Shown here in pieces: positions 1 to 12,976 of a stretch of DNA of 64,000 bases; position 1 is the stretch's first letter, and every line of letters begins with the position of its first letter. The notes beneath the pieces were generated by a model. It saw nothing but the letters and a program-made list of their open reading frames with translations. It searched no databases and was not told the DNA's origin. The position numbers and the translations under genes were made by a program. Location of the stretch: assembly GCA_016718565.1 (NCBI GenBank), contig JADKCZ010000001.1, positions 620,001-684,000 on the forward strand, written 5' to 3'. This DNA comes from Anaeromyxobacter sp. GTDB taxonomy: Bacteria; Myxococcota; Myxococcia; Myxococcales; Anaeromyxobacteraceae.

Positions 1-1
1 G

Positions 2-322
2 GCGCTGTGCGAGCGGGGCATCCGCACCTTCGAGACCGCCACCCGCAACACCCTGGACCTGAACGCCGTGCCGGTCCTGAAGGCCCTGACCCACCTGCCG
101 GTGGTGGTGGACCCGTCCCACGGCATCGGCCTGCGGGCCCACGTGGCCGCCATGGCGCGCGCCGGCGTGGCGGCCGGGGCGGACGCCATCATCGTGGAGG
201 TCCACCCGCGCCCGGAGCAGGCGCTCTCGGATGGGCAGCAGTCGCTCACCCCGCCGGAGTTCGTGGAGCTGATGCGGCAGGTGCGCATCATCGCCAGCGC
301 GGTCGGCCGCGCCATCGCCTGA
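2..322 (+). CDS. 3-deoxy-7-phosphoheptulonate (DAHP) synthase, C-terminal part
   Basis: Partial gene; the 5' end lies outside the window and 106 codons remain before TGA. DAHP synthase joins phosphoenolpyruvate and erythrose 4-phosphate as the first step of the shikimate pathway in the cytoplasm. The visible part reads ALCERGIRTFETATRNTLDL, then VVVDPSHGIG and a metal-site-like EVHPRPEQALSDGQQSL. This is the C-terminal half of the barrel of the AroA(Ib)/KDO8P-synthase-like family (Bacillus/Thermotoga type), not the E. coli AroFGH type. It supplies chorismate for the trp operon encoded 3 kb away on the other strand. The family call is secure; regulatory domains, if any, would be in the missing part. 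Confidence 0.9.
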   Translation, partial: ALCERGIRTFETATRNTLDLNAVPVLKALTHLPVVVDPSHGIGLRAHVAAMARAGVAAGADAIIVEVHPRPEQALSDGQQSLTPPEFVELMRQVRIIASAVGRAIA

Positions 323-430
323 CCGGTCGGGCGTGGCGCCTGCCACGCAGGCGCGAGGCCGGGCCGCCTGGCGGGGCCGCGCCGGCCTGCCGTTGACCAC
401 CCCGCCGCCGCCGTGCGAGGACTCCGGGCC

Positions 431-712
431 ATGCTCACGCACAACAGCTACTTCGAGGCCAGGGTCCAGAGCGTCGGGTTCGAGCGGAACGGCCGCCGCG
501 CCACCGCCGGGGTGATCGACGTGGGCGAGTTCCACTTCGGCACCGACGCGCCCGAGCGGATGACGGTGGTCTCCGGCGAGCTCCTGGCCAGGCTGCCCGG
601 CGAGCCGGCCTTCCGGTCCTTCCCGGCCGGCACCAGCTTCGAGGTGCCGGGGAAGAGCGGCTTCGACGTGAAGGCCACCGCCCCGGCGGCCTACCTCTGC
701 GAGTTCCTCTAG
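431..712 (+). CDS. ppnP: Pyrimidine/purine nucleoside phosphorylase (PpnP, DUF1255)
   Basis: A 93-residue single-domain cupin, the normal length for PpnP (YaiE). The family phosphorolyses several nucleosides to free base plus ribose 1-phosphate in the cytoplasm. Recognisable stretches are NSYFEARVQSVGFE near the N-terminus, GVIDVGEFHFGTDAPERMTVVSG in the middle and FEVPGKSGFDVKA with the ending AYLCEF, all typical of DUF1255. The ATG at 431 is preferred to an upstream GTG at 413 because the family begins with the M-L-x-x-N-x-Y-F pattern. It stands alone, 108 bp after the DAHP synthase and convergent with the next gene. Confidence 0.9.
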   Translation: MLTHNSYFEARVQSVGFERNGRRATAGVIDVGEFHFGTDAPERMTVVSGELLARLPGEPAFRSFPAGTSFEVPGKSGFDVKATAPAAYLCEFL

Positions 713-776
713 GCGGCCGGCTCCCGTCCGCCGGGGCCGCCCGGCCCGGCGGGGTGGCGGCGGGTGGGCCGACGGC

Positions 777-2594
777 TCAGCCGCGCGCCGCCTTGCCCTT
801 CTCGGTGGCGATCCAGCCGGCCACCCGCGCCTCCAGCACGTCGAGCGGCAGGCTGCCGCCGCCCAGCACCACGTCGTGGAAGCCGCGCAGGTCGAAGGCC
901 GGCCCGAGCTCACGGGTGGCCCGCTCCCGCAGCGCCAGGATCTGGAGCTGCCCCACCTTGTAGGCCAGCGCCTGCCCGGGCCAGACGATGTAGCGGTCGG
1001 TCTCGGCCTGCAGGTCCACCTCGTCCATGGCCGAGTGGTCGCGGAAGAACTGGACCACCTGGGCGCGGCTCCAGCGCCTGGCGTGCAGCCCGGTGTCCAC
1101 CACCAGCCGGATGGCGCGGAGCATCTCGTCCTCCAGGTGGCCGTAGTAGCTGGGGCCCGCCTGGAAGCGCCCCACCTCGCGGCCGAGCCGCTCGGAGTAG
1201 AGGGCCCAGCCCTCGGAGTAGGCGTTGTAGCCCAGCCAGAAGCGGCGCTGCGGCGGCAGCGCCTCCAGCTCCTGCTGGATGGCGATCTGCAGGTGATGGC
1301 CCGGCACCGCCTCGTGGTAGGCGGTCGACTCCATGGTGATGGTCTTGCGGTTGGCGAAGTCGCCGGTGTTGACCTCGATGCGGCCGGGGCGCGAGCCGTC
1401 CGGCGAGGCCGGCACGTACTGGGCGCCGGCCGCCTCCTTCTCGCGGAACTCCTCGATGGCGGCCACGGTGAAGTCGGCCCTGGGCAGCCGGCCGAAGAGG
1501 CGGGGCAGCTCCCGGCGCATGGCGTCGAGGTGCCCGCGGTAGATCTCCAGGATCTGCTCGCGCGAGGTGGGTCGGAGCGCGGGGTCGGCGGCGATGGCGG
1601 CGCGGAAGGCGGCCAGGTCGGCGAAGCCGGCCTTGGTCGCCACCGCCCGCATCTCGCCCTCGATGCGGGCCACCTCGCGCAGGCCCAGCTCGTGGATCTC
1701 GTCGGGGGTGAGGGGGGTGGTGGTCGACTCCTTGGCCCGGAAGGCGTAGCGGGCCGCGCCGTCCGGCAGGGACCAGAGCCCCACCTCGGTGCGCCCGCGG
1801 GGCGCGTACTCCTCCCGCACGAACCTGGCGAAGCGGGCGTAGGCCGGCAGCACGGCATCCTTCACGGCGGCCAGCAGCCGGGCCCGCAGCCGGGCCTGCT
1901 CGGCGGCCGGCAGGTCGGCCGGCAGCTGCTCCAGGCAGCGGGCGAACGGGGTGGCCTCGGGCTGGAGCGCCGCGATCCCCTCGGCCTGGGCCGCCACCTT
2001 CTCCAGCAGGAAGCGGGGCGGCATGAGCCCGGCGGCCATGCCGAGCCGCATGTTGGCGATGGTGTCGTCGAGCTGCCGCGGCAGGTGGCCGAGCCGGATG
2101 GTCCAGCTCTCGAAGTCCTGGGCGGAGCCGAACCGCAGCATCGAGGGGAGCCGCGCCGCCATCAGGTGGATGCCGTCCATCTGGTTGACCGGCATCTTCC
2201 AGCCCTCGAAGCGCGCCCCCTCCAGCTCCTCCTCGAAGGCGCGGATCATGAGGGTGCGGGTCAGCGCCTCCTGCTCGCTGAGGCCGGCCGGGTCCAGGGC
2301 CTGGAAGCGGGCCAGGAAGCCCCGGGTCTTCACCAGGTCGGCCGCCACCGCGGCGGCCGAGACGTCGGAGGAGCGGTCGTCGTAGCGGTGGTCGCCCAGG
2401 ATGCTGGCGTACTCCGGCGCCTGGGCCAGGAAGTACTCCCAGTGCTCGGCGAGCAGGGCGGCCAGGGCCGTCCGGTTCACCTCGCCGCGGCCGGCGTCGG
2501 CCGCGGCGGGCGCCGGCGAGGCCGGTCGGGGGGATGCGGCGGTGGTGGCGCAGGCGCAGAGCGCAGCGGCGGCGAGGGCGGTGAGGTGGCGCAT
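777..2594 (-). CDS. DUF885-family metallopeptidase-like lipoprotein
   Basis: A 605-residue protein starting with a short lipoprotein-type signal (MRHLTALAAAALCACATT), so probably exported and lipid-anchored. The body matches the DUF885 family: the C-terminal half has the motif YHEAVPGHHLQ, a gluzincin-like H-E-x-x-P-G-H site expected to bind zinc, followed by GYNAYSEGWALYSE, which holds a likely third ligand glutamate. Family members are presumed peptidases of unproven substrate. Length is normal and the frame is intact. It is transcribed in the same direction as trpA, 111 bp downstream of it, so it could be read through from the trp operon, but no functional link is evident. Confidence 0.85.
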   Translation of the reverse strand: MRHLTALAAAALCACATTAASPRPASPAPAAADAGRGEVNRTALAALLAEHWEYFLAQAPEYASILGDHRYDDRSSDVSAAAVAADLVKTRGFLARFQALDPAGLSEQEALTRTLMIRAFEEELEGARFEGWKMPVNQMDGIHLMAARLPSMLRFGSAQDFESWTIRLGHLPRQLDDTIANMRLGMAAGLMPPRFLLEKVAAQAEGIAALQPEATPFARCLEQLPADLPAAEQARLRARLLAAVKDAVLPAYARFARFVREEYAPRGRTEVGLWSLPDGAARYAFRAKESTTTPLTPDEIHELGLREVARIEGEMRAVATKAGFADLAAFRAAIAADPALRPTSREQILEIYRGHLDAMRRELPRLFGRLPRADFTVAAIEEFREKEAAGAQYVPASPDGSRPGRIEVNTGDFANRKTITMESTAYHEAVPGHHLQIAIQQELEALPPQRRFWLGYNAYSEGWALYSERLGREVGRFQAGPSYYGHLEDEMLRAIRLVVDTGLHARRWSRAQVVQFFRDHSAMDEVDLQAETDRYIVWPGQALAYKVGQLQILALRERATRELGPAFDLRGFHDVVLGGGSLPLDVLEARVAGWIATEKGKAARG

Positions 2595-2705
2595 GGGGTC
2601 CTCTCGGTGTGGGCGGGCGAGGCGGTGCCCTCCGCAGGCGGCCTGGACCCTACGCCTTGGAGGCGCGGACTATTTCGGCGTGACCCGGACGCCCCGGGAT
2701 GGGGC

Positions 2706-3499
2706 TCAGGCCCGGAGCGACCTCGCCAGCGTCGCCACGAAGGCCTTCACCGCGGCGGCCCGCCTGGTCACCGGGCCGGGCCCTGCCACCCTGGCGACGA
2801 TGGCGCTGCCCACCACCACGCCGTCGGCCAGGCCGCCCAGCGCCCGGGCCTGCTCCGGGGTGGAGACCCCGAAGCCGATGACCACCGGCACCCGGCTCTC
2901 GGCCCGCACCGCCGCCACCTTGCCGGCGAGGTCGGTGGGCAGGGTGGCGCGCGCGCCGGTCACGCCGGTGACCGAGACGAAGTAGACGAAGCCGGTGGCT
3001 GCCTGCACCGCCGCCGTGACCCGCGCCGGGGTGGAGGTGGGGGCCAGCAGGAAGACCAGCCCGAGGCCGTGGCGGGCCGCCAGCTCGCCGAGGTCGCCGG
3101 ACTCCTCTGGCAGGAGGTCCGGGATGATGAGGGCGTCCACCCCGGCGGCCGCCGCCTCCGGGAAGAAGGTGGCGGGGTCGGCCGAGAGGATGGGGTTCAG
3201 GTAGCCCATCAGCGCCACCGGCACCTGGCTCACCGTCCGGACGGCCCGCACCACCTCGAGGCAGTCGCGCGGGGTGGTGCCGTGGGCCAGGGCCCGGCCG
3301 GCCGCCTGCTGGATGGTGGCGCCGTCGGCGATGGGGTCGGAGAAGGGGACGCCGATCTCCAGCAGGTCCGCGCCGCCGGCCACGCAGGCCAGGGCCATGC
3401 GGGCGGAGCCCTTCACGTCCGGGTCGCCACCCATGACGTAGGTGACGAGCGCGCCGCGGCGCTCGGCGCGGCAGCGGGCGAAGGTCGACTCGAGCCGGT

Positions 3500-3503
<4 letters not shown>
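2706..3503 (-). CDS. trpA: Tryptophan synthase alpha subunit
   Basis: 265 residues, the normal size. TrpA cleaves indole-3-glycerol phosphate to indole and glyceraldehyde 3-phosphate; indole is channelled to TrpB in the alpha2beta2 complex. The TIM-barrel signature EIGVPFSDPIADGATIQQA carries the catalytic glutamate and aspartate, and the phosphate-binding end reads VVVGSAIV. The GTG start (3503) overlaps the trpB stop as GTGA, giving translational coupling. It is the last gene of the trp operon. No clear hairpin plus T-run terminator follows it. Confidence 0.97.
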
Positions 3504-4941
<1,438 letters not shown>

Positions 4942-4945
<4 letters not shown>

Positions 4946-5595
4946 GTCGGCTCCTCGGCCGCGCCGATGAAGCGGGCCAGCTTGTCGTGATCCTTCACGC
5001 CGGGCGAGACCTCGACGCCGCTGGCGGTGTCCACCGCCCAGGGGCGCACCCGCCGCACCGCGGCGGCCACGTTGGCGGGGGTCAGGCCGCCGGCCAGGGT
5101 CACCGGGAAGCGCGCCGCGGCCTGGGCCGCCAGGGCCCAGTCGAAGGTCGCGCCGCTGCCCCCGTAGCCGGCCGAGTCGGCGTCCAGCAGGAAGCCGGCG
5201 GCGGCGCCGGCGTAGCGGTCGAGCAGCGCCAGCGACTCCGGCCCGCGCACCCGGATGGCCTTGAGCACCGGCAGGGGCAGCTGGGCGCAGAGCGCCGGCG
5301 GCTCGTCGCCGTGCAGCTGCAGCACCTGCACGCCGGAGACGGCCGCCGCCGCGAGGAGCTCGTCGCGGCCGGCGTCCACGAACACGCCCACCGGCACCAC
5401 GAACGGTGGCAGGGCGCGGACGATGGCGCGGGCCGCGGCCGGGGAGATGAAGCGCCTCGAGCCCGGCCAGAAGTTGAAGCCCAGGGCGTGGGCGCCCAGC
5501 CGGGCCGCCGCCAGGGCGTCCTCCAGCCGGGTCAGGCCGCAGATCTTGACGCGGGGGCGCGCCGCCCGCTCCAGGGGTGACCCGCTCACCGGCAC
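4942..5595 (-). CDS. trpF: Phosphoribosylanthranilate isomerase
   Basis: 217 residues from a GTG at 5595. It catalyses the Amadori rearrangement of phosphoribosylanthranilate to CdRP in tryptophan synthesis. The N-terminal VKICGLTRLEDA carries the catalytic cysteine, GFNFWPGSRRFISP follows, and DTASGVEVSPGVKDHDK near the C-terminus is the phosphate-binding end. The start overlaps the trpC stop by 10 nt and the stop overlaps the trpB ATG (ATGA). Length and motifs are normal for a monofunctional TrpF. Confidence 0.97.
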
Positions 5596-6368
5596 AGCTC
5601 CCGCAGGAGCGCCCCCGGGTCGGCGGCGCGCACCAGCGCCTCGCCGACCAGCAGGTTGGGCGCCCCGGCGGCGCGGAGCCGGCGGGCGTCCTCGGGCGTG
5701 CGCACGCCGCTCTCGGCCACCGCCAGCACCTCCGGCGGGAAGGTGGGGATGAGCCGCACCGAGGTGCCCAGGTCCACCTGGAAGGTGTGGAGGTTGCGGT
5801 TGTTGACGCCCACCAGGGCCGCCCCGGCGCGCAGCGCCCGCTCCAGCTCGGCCTCGTCGTGGACCTCGACCAGGGCCGCCAGGCCCAGCTCGCCGCAGCG
5901 GTCGTGCAGCCGCCTGAGCTCATCGTCGTCGAGCGCCGCCACGATGAGCAGGGCGGCGTCGGCGCCGGCCGCGCGGGCCTCGGTGAGCTGCCAGCCGCCC
6001 ACCGTGAAGTCCTTGCGCAGCACCGGGAGGTCCACGGCCCGGCGCACCGCCACCAGGTCGGCCAGCGACCCGCCGAAGCCCGGCCCGTCGGTGAGCACCG
6101 AGATGGCCGCCGCGCCCGCCGCCTGGTAGGCGGCGGCCTGCGCCACGGCGTCGAGCCCGGCCGCGATGGCGCCGGCCGAGGGGCTGGCCCGCTTCACCTC
6201 GGCCACCACCCGGGTGGGCCCGCCGCGGCGCGACAGCGCGGCGGCCAGGGGGCGGGGCGGTGGGGCCTCGGGCAGCCGCGCCACCAGCTCGCGCTCGGGG
6301 GTGGCCGCCTGCAGGGCCGCCACCTCCAGCCGCTTCCGCGCCAGGATGGCGTCGAGGTAGGTGGTCAT
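5586..6368 (-). CDS. trpC: Indole-3-glycerol phosphate synthase
   Basis: 260 residues from an ATG at 6368 that overlaps the trpD stop (ATGA). It closes the ring of CdRP to indole-3-glycerol phosphate. The start MTTYLDAILARKR is the classic TrpC N-terminus. AEVKRASPSAG holds the catalytic lysine, LRKDFTVGGWQLTEAR the second lysine, and VNNRNLHTFQVDL and AESGVRTPEDA complete the barrel. Reading upstream of the chosen ATG only yields a shadow of trpD. Confidence 0.97.
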   Translation of the reverse strand: MTTYLDAILARKRLEVAALQAATPERELVARLPEAPPPRPLAAALSRRGGPTRVVAEVKRASPSAGAIAAGLDAVAQAAAYQAAGAAAISVLTDGPGFGGSLADLVAVRRAVDLPVLRKDFTVGGWQLTEARAAGADAALLIVAALDDDELRRLHDRCGELGLAALVEVHDEAELERALRAGAALVGVNNRNLHTFQVDLGTSVRLIPTFPPEVLAVAESGVRTPEDARRLRAAGAPNLLVGEALVRAADPGALLRELCR

Positions 6369-7375
6369 GCCGGCCGGGTCGCCTCGACCAGCCGCCGCAG
6401 CATGTCGGCCGCGGCGCCGCGGTCGATGGCCGCGGCCGCCAGCGGCACGCCGGCGCGCAGGTCGTCGGCGGCGCCGGCGCACACCAGGGCGGCGGCCGCG
6501 TTGGCCAGCACCGCGTCGCGCGGGGCGCCGCGCTGGCCGGAGAGCACGTCGCGCAGGATGGCGGCGTTGCGGTCGGCGTCGCCGCCGGCGATCTCGGACT
6601 CGGCGTGGCGCGGCAGGCCCAGGTCCTCGGGGAGCACGCAGAACCGCTCCACCGCGCCGTCCTTCACCTCGGCCACGTGGGTCATGCCGGTGACCGAGAT
6701 CTCGTCGAGGCCGTCGCCGTGCACCACGAAGGCGTGGACCGCCCCCAGCGCCGCCAGCACCCCGCCGATGATGGGCACCCAGCGCGGCTCGTAGACCCCG
6801 ACCACCTGGTGGCGAGCGCCGGCCGGGTTGGCCAGCGGCCCGAGCAGGTTGAAGATGGTGCGCACCCCCAGCTCGCGCCGGATGCCGGCCACCGCCTTGA
6901 AGGCCGGGTGCAGGCGCGGGGCGAAGAGGAAGCCGATGCCGACCTCGGCGATGGCCTGCTCCACCACCGCGGTGGGGGCGTCCACGTTGACGCCCAGCGC
7001 GGCCAGCACGTCGGCCGAGCCGGAGCGGGAGGAGACCGCCCGGTTGCCGTGCTTGGCCACGGTGACGCCGGCCCCGGCCACCACGAAGGCGGCGGTGGTG
7101 GAGATGTTGAAGGTGTTGCGGCCGTCGCCGCCGGTGCCGCAGGTGTCCACGAAGACCTTGGCCGCCACGTGCACCCGCTCGGCGCGGGCCCGCATCACCT
7201 CGGCGGCGCCGGCGATCTCGTCCACCGTCTCGCCCTTGACCCGGAGCGCCGCCAGGAAGGCGCCCACCTGGGCCGGGGTGGCGGCGCCGTCGGCGATCTC
7301 CGACATGACCGCGGCCATCTCGGCGCGCGAGAGGGACTGGGCGTCGAGGAGGCGCGGCAGGGCCTGCTGGATCAC
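6365..7375 (-). CDS. trpD: Anthranilate phosphoribosyltransferase
   Basis: 336 residues. It transfers the phosphoribosyl group of PRPP to anthranilate. The glycine-rich PRPP/metal loop DTCGTGGDGRNTFNIST is followed by VAKHGNRAVSSRSGSADVL, both diagnostic. The GTG at 7375 was chosen because it overlaps the trpG stop as GTGA and gives the expected N-terminal helix (IQQALPRLLDAQSLSRAEM). Its stop overlaps the trpC ATG. It is monofunctional, not fused to TrpG. Confidence 0.97.
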   Translation of the reverse strand: MIQQALPRLLDAQSLSRAEMAAVMSEIADGAATPAQVGAFLAALRVKGETVDEIAGAAEVMRARAERVHVAAKVFVDTCGTGGDGRNTFNISTTAAFVVAGAGVTVAKHGNRAVSSRSGSADVLAALGVNVDAPTAVVEQAIAEVGIGFLFAPRLHPAFKAVAGIRRELGVRTIFNLLGPLANPAGARHQVVGVYEPRWVPIIGGVLAALGAVHAFVVHGDGLDEISVTGMTHVAEVKDGAVERFCVLPEDLGLPRHAESEIAGGDADRNAAILRDVLSGQRGAPRDAVLANAAAALVCAGAADDLRAGVPLAAAAIDRGAAADMLRRLVEATRPA

Positions 7376-7968
7376 GGGCGCCCCCCGCCGGTCAGGCGGG
7401 CCAGCCAGTTGGCCAGCAGCGGCTTGCCGGCCTCGGTCAGGATCGACTCGGGGTGGAACTGCACGCCCTCCACCTCGAGGGTGGCGTGGCGCAGGCCCAT
7501 GATCTCCCCCTCGGCGGTCCAGCTGGTCACCTGGAGCTGCGGCGGCAGGGTGGCGCGCTCCACCACCAGCGAGTGGTAGCGGCCGGCCTGGAAGGGCGCG
7601 GGCAGGCCGGCGTAGAGGCCGGCGCCCCCGTGGTGCACCGGGCTGGCCTTGCCGTGCACGATGCGGGCGTTGCGGATCACCTTGCCGCCGAAGGCCTGGC
7701 CGATGGCCTGGTGGCCCAGGCACACCCCCAGGATGGGCAGGTCGCCGGAGAGCTCGCGGATGGCGGCCAGGGTGCAGCCGGCCTCGTCCGGGGTGCAGGG
7801 GCCGGGCGACAGCACCAGCCCGTCCGGCCCGAAGGCGCGGATGCCGGGCACGTCGATCTGGTCGTTGCGGAAGACCTTCACGTCGGCGCCCAGCTCGCCC
7901 AGGTACTGGACCAGGTTCCAGGTGAAGGAGTCGTAGTTGTCGATCATCAGCACGCGAGGGGCGCTCAT
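7372..7968 (-). CDS. trpG: Anthranilate synthase glutamine amidotransferase subunit
   Basis: 198 residues, a class I glutamine amidotransferase that releases ammonia from glutamine for TrpE. Visible are MIDNYDSFTWNLVQYL, the nucleophile elbow GVCLGHQAIGQAFGG with the catalytic cysteine, and the His-Glu pair in VQFHPESILT. The ATG at 7968 overlaps the trpE stop (ATGA), so it is translated directly after the long repeat tail of TrpE. Such proteins can also serve para-aminobenzoate synthase (PabA); operon position makes TrpG the main role. Confidence 0.96.
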   Translation of the reverse strand: MSAPRVLMIDNYDSFTWNLVQYLGELGADVKVFRNDQIDVPGIRAFGPDGLVLSPGPCTPDEAGCTLAAIRELSGDLPILGVCLGHQAIGQAFGGKVIRNARIVHGKASPVHHGGAGLYAGLPAPFQAGRYHSLVVERATLPPQLQVTSWTAEGEIMGLRHATLEVEGVQFHPESILTEAGKPLLANWLARLTGGGRP

Positions 7969-9647
7969 GAGCGGCCTCCCGACCTGGACCCGGACCGCGA
8001 CCCCGGCTTCGACTTCGACCCCGACTTCGACCCCGGCTTCGACCCCGGCTTCGACCCCGGCTTCGACCCCGGCTTCGACCCCGGCTTCGACCCCGGCTTC
8101 GACCCCGGCTTCGACCCCGACTTCGACCCCGGCTTCGACCCCGGCTTCGACGGGCCCTTCACCCTGGCGGCCGGCCGCTGGGCGGGCGGCCTCGCCACCG
8201 CGTCGAGCACCCGCGCCTCGGCCTGGGCCACCGCGGTGAAGACCGCCCGCGACTTGCTCACGGTCTCCTGGTACTCGGCCTCCGGCACCGAGTCGTAGAC
8301 CAGGCCGCCGCCGGCCTGCACCGACACGGTGCGACCGCTGGCCATGAGCGTGCGGATGGCGATGCACAGCTCCATGTTGCCGCCCCGGTCGAAGTAGCCC
8401 ACCGCGCCGGCGTAGGGGCCGCGCCGCGAGGGCTCGAGCTCGTCGATGATCTGCATGGCCCGCACCTTGGGCGAGCCGGAGACGGTGCCGGCGGGGAAGC
8501 CGGCCTGCAGGACGTCGACCGCCGAGAGGCCAGGGGCCAGGCGCCCCTTCACCTCCGAGACCAGGTGCATGACGTGGGAGTACCGCTCCACCGTCTTCAG
8601 GGCCGTCACCTTGACCGAGCCCACCGCCGAGACGCGCCCCACGTCGTTGCGCCCCAGGTCCACCAGCATGACGTGCTCGGCGTTCTCCTTGGGGTCGGCG
8701 CGCAGCTCAGCCTCCAGCGCCGCGTCCTCCGCCGGCGTGGCGCCGCGCCGGCGGGTGCCGGCGATGGGGCGCAGGGTCACCTCGCCCTCCTCCAGCTTGA
8801 TGAGGGTCTCGGGCGAGGAGCCCACCAGCGCCTGGTCGCCGTCCTTGAGGAAGAAGAGGTAGGGCGAGGGGTTGACCCGGCGGAGCGCCCGGTAGATCTC
8901 GAAGGGGGGCACCGAGACCTCGGCCTGGAAGCGCTGGGCCAGCACGATCTGCTGGCAGTCGCCGGCCCGGATGTACTCCTTGGCCCGCTCCACCGCGGCC
9001 AGGTAGGCCTGCTTGGAGACGCGCGGCCGCAGCACGGCGGGGCGGGCGCTGGAGCGGACGCGCCGATCGACCAGGGGTCGGGCCAGCGCCCTGAGGCGGG
9101 CCGCCAGGCGGGCCACCGCCCGCTGGTAGAGGGCCTGCGGGTCGTCGCCGAAGTCGCAGCGCACCTCCTGGATGAGGTGCAGCGAGTGGCGGACGTTGTC
9201 GAAGGCCACCACCTCGTCGTAGTCGCCCAGCAGCACGTCCGGGAAGCCCAGCTCGTCGGGCGTGCTGATGGGCACGCGGGGCTCGAAGAGGCGGACCGCG
9301 TCGTAGGACACGTGGCCCACCAGGCCGCCGGAGAAGCGCGGCGTGCCCGGGACGCGCACCGCGGTGTGGCCCACCAGGGCGGCGCGGATGGCGTCGATGG
9401 GATCGGAGGGGTCGCCCAGCTTCCAGCGCAGCACCCGGCGCGGGCCGGCCCCCAGGAAGCTGAACCGGGCGCTCCGCTCCCCTCCCTCCACCGACTCGAG
9501 CAGGAAGGCGTGGCGCTGGCCGCGGGACAGCTTGAGGAAGGCCGAGACCGGGGTCTCGGTGTCGGCGTCCACCTCCACGCGCACCGGGACGGCGCGGCCG
9601 GGACGGCAGAGCTTCAGGAAGGTCGGGAGGTCAGGCTGGGGGCGCAC
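7965..9647 (-). CDS. trpE: Anthranilate synthase component I with PGSK-repeat tail
   Basis: 560 residues from a GTG; the chorismate-binding enzyme occupies about the first 493. It converts chorismate plus ammonia to anthranilate. The N-terminal HAFLLESVEGGERSARFSF matches the tryptophan feedback site (LLES). Catalytic motifs are GSSPETLIKL, RPIAGTRRRG, VDLGRNDVGRV and FPAGTVSGSPKVRAM. The last roughly 67 residues are almost only Pro, Gly, Ser and Lys, encoded by twelve 12-bp units at 8014-8157. There is no obvious Shine-Dalgarno sequence before the GTG. It lies 21 bp after panD. The tail is absent from typical TrpE proteins and is probably an unstructured, strongly basic extension. Confidence 0.96.
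   Translation of the reverse strand: MRPQPDLPTFLKLCRPGRAVPVRVEVDADTETPVSAFLKLSRGQRHAFLLESVEGGERSARFSFLGAGPRRVLRWKLGDPSDPIDAIRAALVGHTAVRVPGTPRFSGGLVGHVSYDAVRLFEPRVPISTPDELGFPDVLLGDYDEVVAFDNVRHSLHLIQEVRCDFGDDPQALYQRAVARLAARLRALARPLVDRRVRSSARPAVLRPRVSKQAYLAAVERAKEYIRAGDCQQIVLAQRFQAEVSVPPFEIYRALRRVNPSPYLFFLKDGDQALVGSSPETLIKLEEGEVTLRPIAGTRRRGATPAEDAALEAELRADPKENAEHVMLVDLGRNDVGRVSAVGSVKVTALKTVERYSHVMHLVSEVKGRLAPGLSAVDVLQAGFPAGTVSGSPKVRAMQIIDELEPSRRGPYAGAVGYFDRGGNMELCIAIRTLMASGRTVSVQAGGGLVYDSVPEAEYQETVSKSRAVFTAVAQAEARVLDAVARPPAQRPAARVKGPSKPGSKPGSKSGSKPGSKPGSKPGSKPGSKPGSKPGSKPGSKSGSKSKPGSRSGSRSGGRS
8014..8157. repeat. 12-bp minisatellite, 12 tandem units, in trpE
   Basis: Twelve consecutive units of TTCGACCCCGGC (plus strand) at a strict 12-bp period, with GAC instead of GGC at a few joins. 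On the minus strand each unit encodes Pro-Gly-Ser-Lys or Ser-Gly-Ser-Lys, so copy-number change would keep the frame. The same unit recurs in trpB near 3519-3555 and 3612-3645. Confidence 0.95.
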
Positions 9648-9668
9648 GTCAGCGCCAAAGAAACACCG

Positions 9669-10064
9669 TCACGCCGTCACCCGGCGTGCAGGCCCTGCGA
9701 TCTCCACCACGTCGCGCGACACGATCCGGTTCTGCCGGTCCACCAGCACCACGGTGGGCTTGAAGCCCTGGGCCTCCGCCTCCTCCAGCTCGGCGAAGGT
9801 GGCCAGGATCACCAGGTCGCCCGGCTTGTTGAGGTGGGCGGCCGCCCCGTTGATGCAGATGACGCCGCTGCCGCGCTGCCCCTTGATGGCGTAGGTCTGC
9901 AGGCGGGTCCCGCGGGTGATGTTCCAGACGTGGACCGCCTCGTACTCCCAGATGCCGGCGGCCTCGAGGAGGTCCTCGTCGATGGACACCGAGCCCTCGT
10001 AGTCGAGGTCGGCGTGCGTCACCGTGGCCCGGTGGATCTTGGACTTGAAGAAGGTCCGGCGCAT
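9669..10064 (-). CDS. panD: Aspartate 1-decarboxylase (pyruvoyl type)
   Basis: 131 residues, normal length. It makes beta-alanine from aspartate for pantothenate/CoA. The precursor self-cleaves at Gly-Ser to form the pyruvoyl cofactor; the site is visible in LDYEGSVSID near residue 25. Other family motifs are KIHRATVTHADL at the N-terminus and NGAAAHLNKPGDLVI. The ATG at 10064 has a good Shine-Dalgarno sequence (AAAGGAG) that lies right against the TAA stop of the upstream kinase gene 13 bp away. It lies 21 bp before trpE, so it is probably the second gene of a kinase-panD-trp transcription unit. Confidence 0.96.
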   Translation of the reverse strand: MRRTFFKSKIHRATVTHADLDYEGSVSIDEDLLEAAGIWEYEAVHVWNITRGTRLQTYAIKGQRGSGVICINGAAAHLNKPGDLVILATFAELEEAEAQGFKPTVVLVDRQNRIVSRDVVEIAGPARRVTA

Positions 10065-10077
10065 GGGGACTCCTTTC

Positions 10078-12903
<2,826 letters not shown>

Positions 12904-12976
12904 CGGGTCCGACGCTAGCAGGCCGGGCGCGGCGTGTCCGATTGTGGCACCCGGCCCCGTGGGGTAAAGACCGCCC

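Noticed and set aside
8014..8157. CRISPR-like array in trpE
   Set aside because: The units are 12 bp with no spacers and are translated in frame; it is a minisatellite.
9648..9668. Trp leader peptide or attenuator before trpE
   Set aside because: Only 21 bp separate panD and trpE; there is no room for a leader with tandem Trp codons.
12904..12976. Sigma54-type promoter (TGGCAC near 12949) between the kinase and cyclase-like genes
   Set aside because: The matching GC element at the correct spacing (TTGC) is missing.
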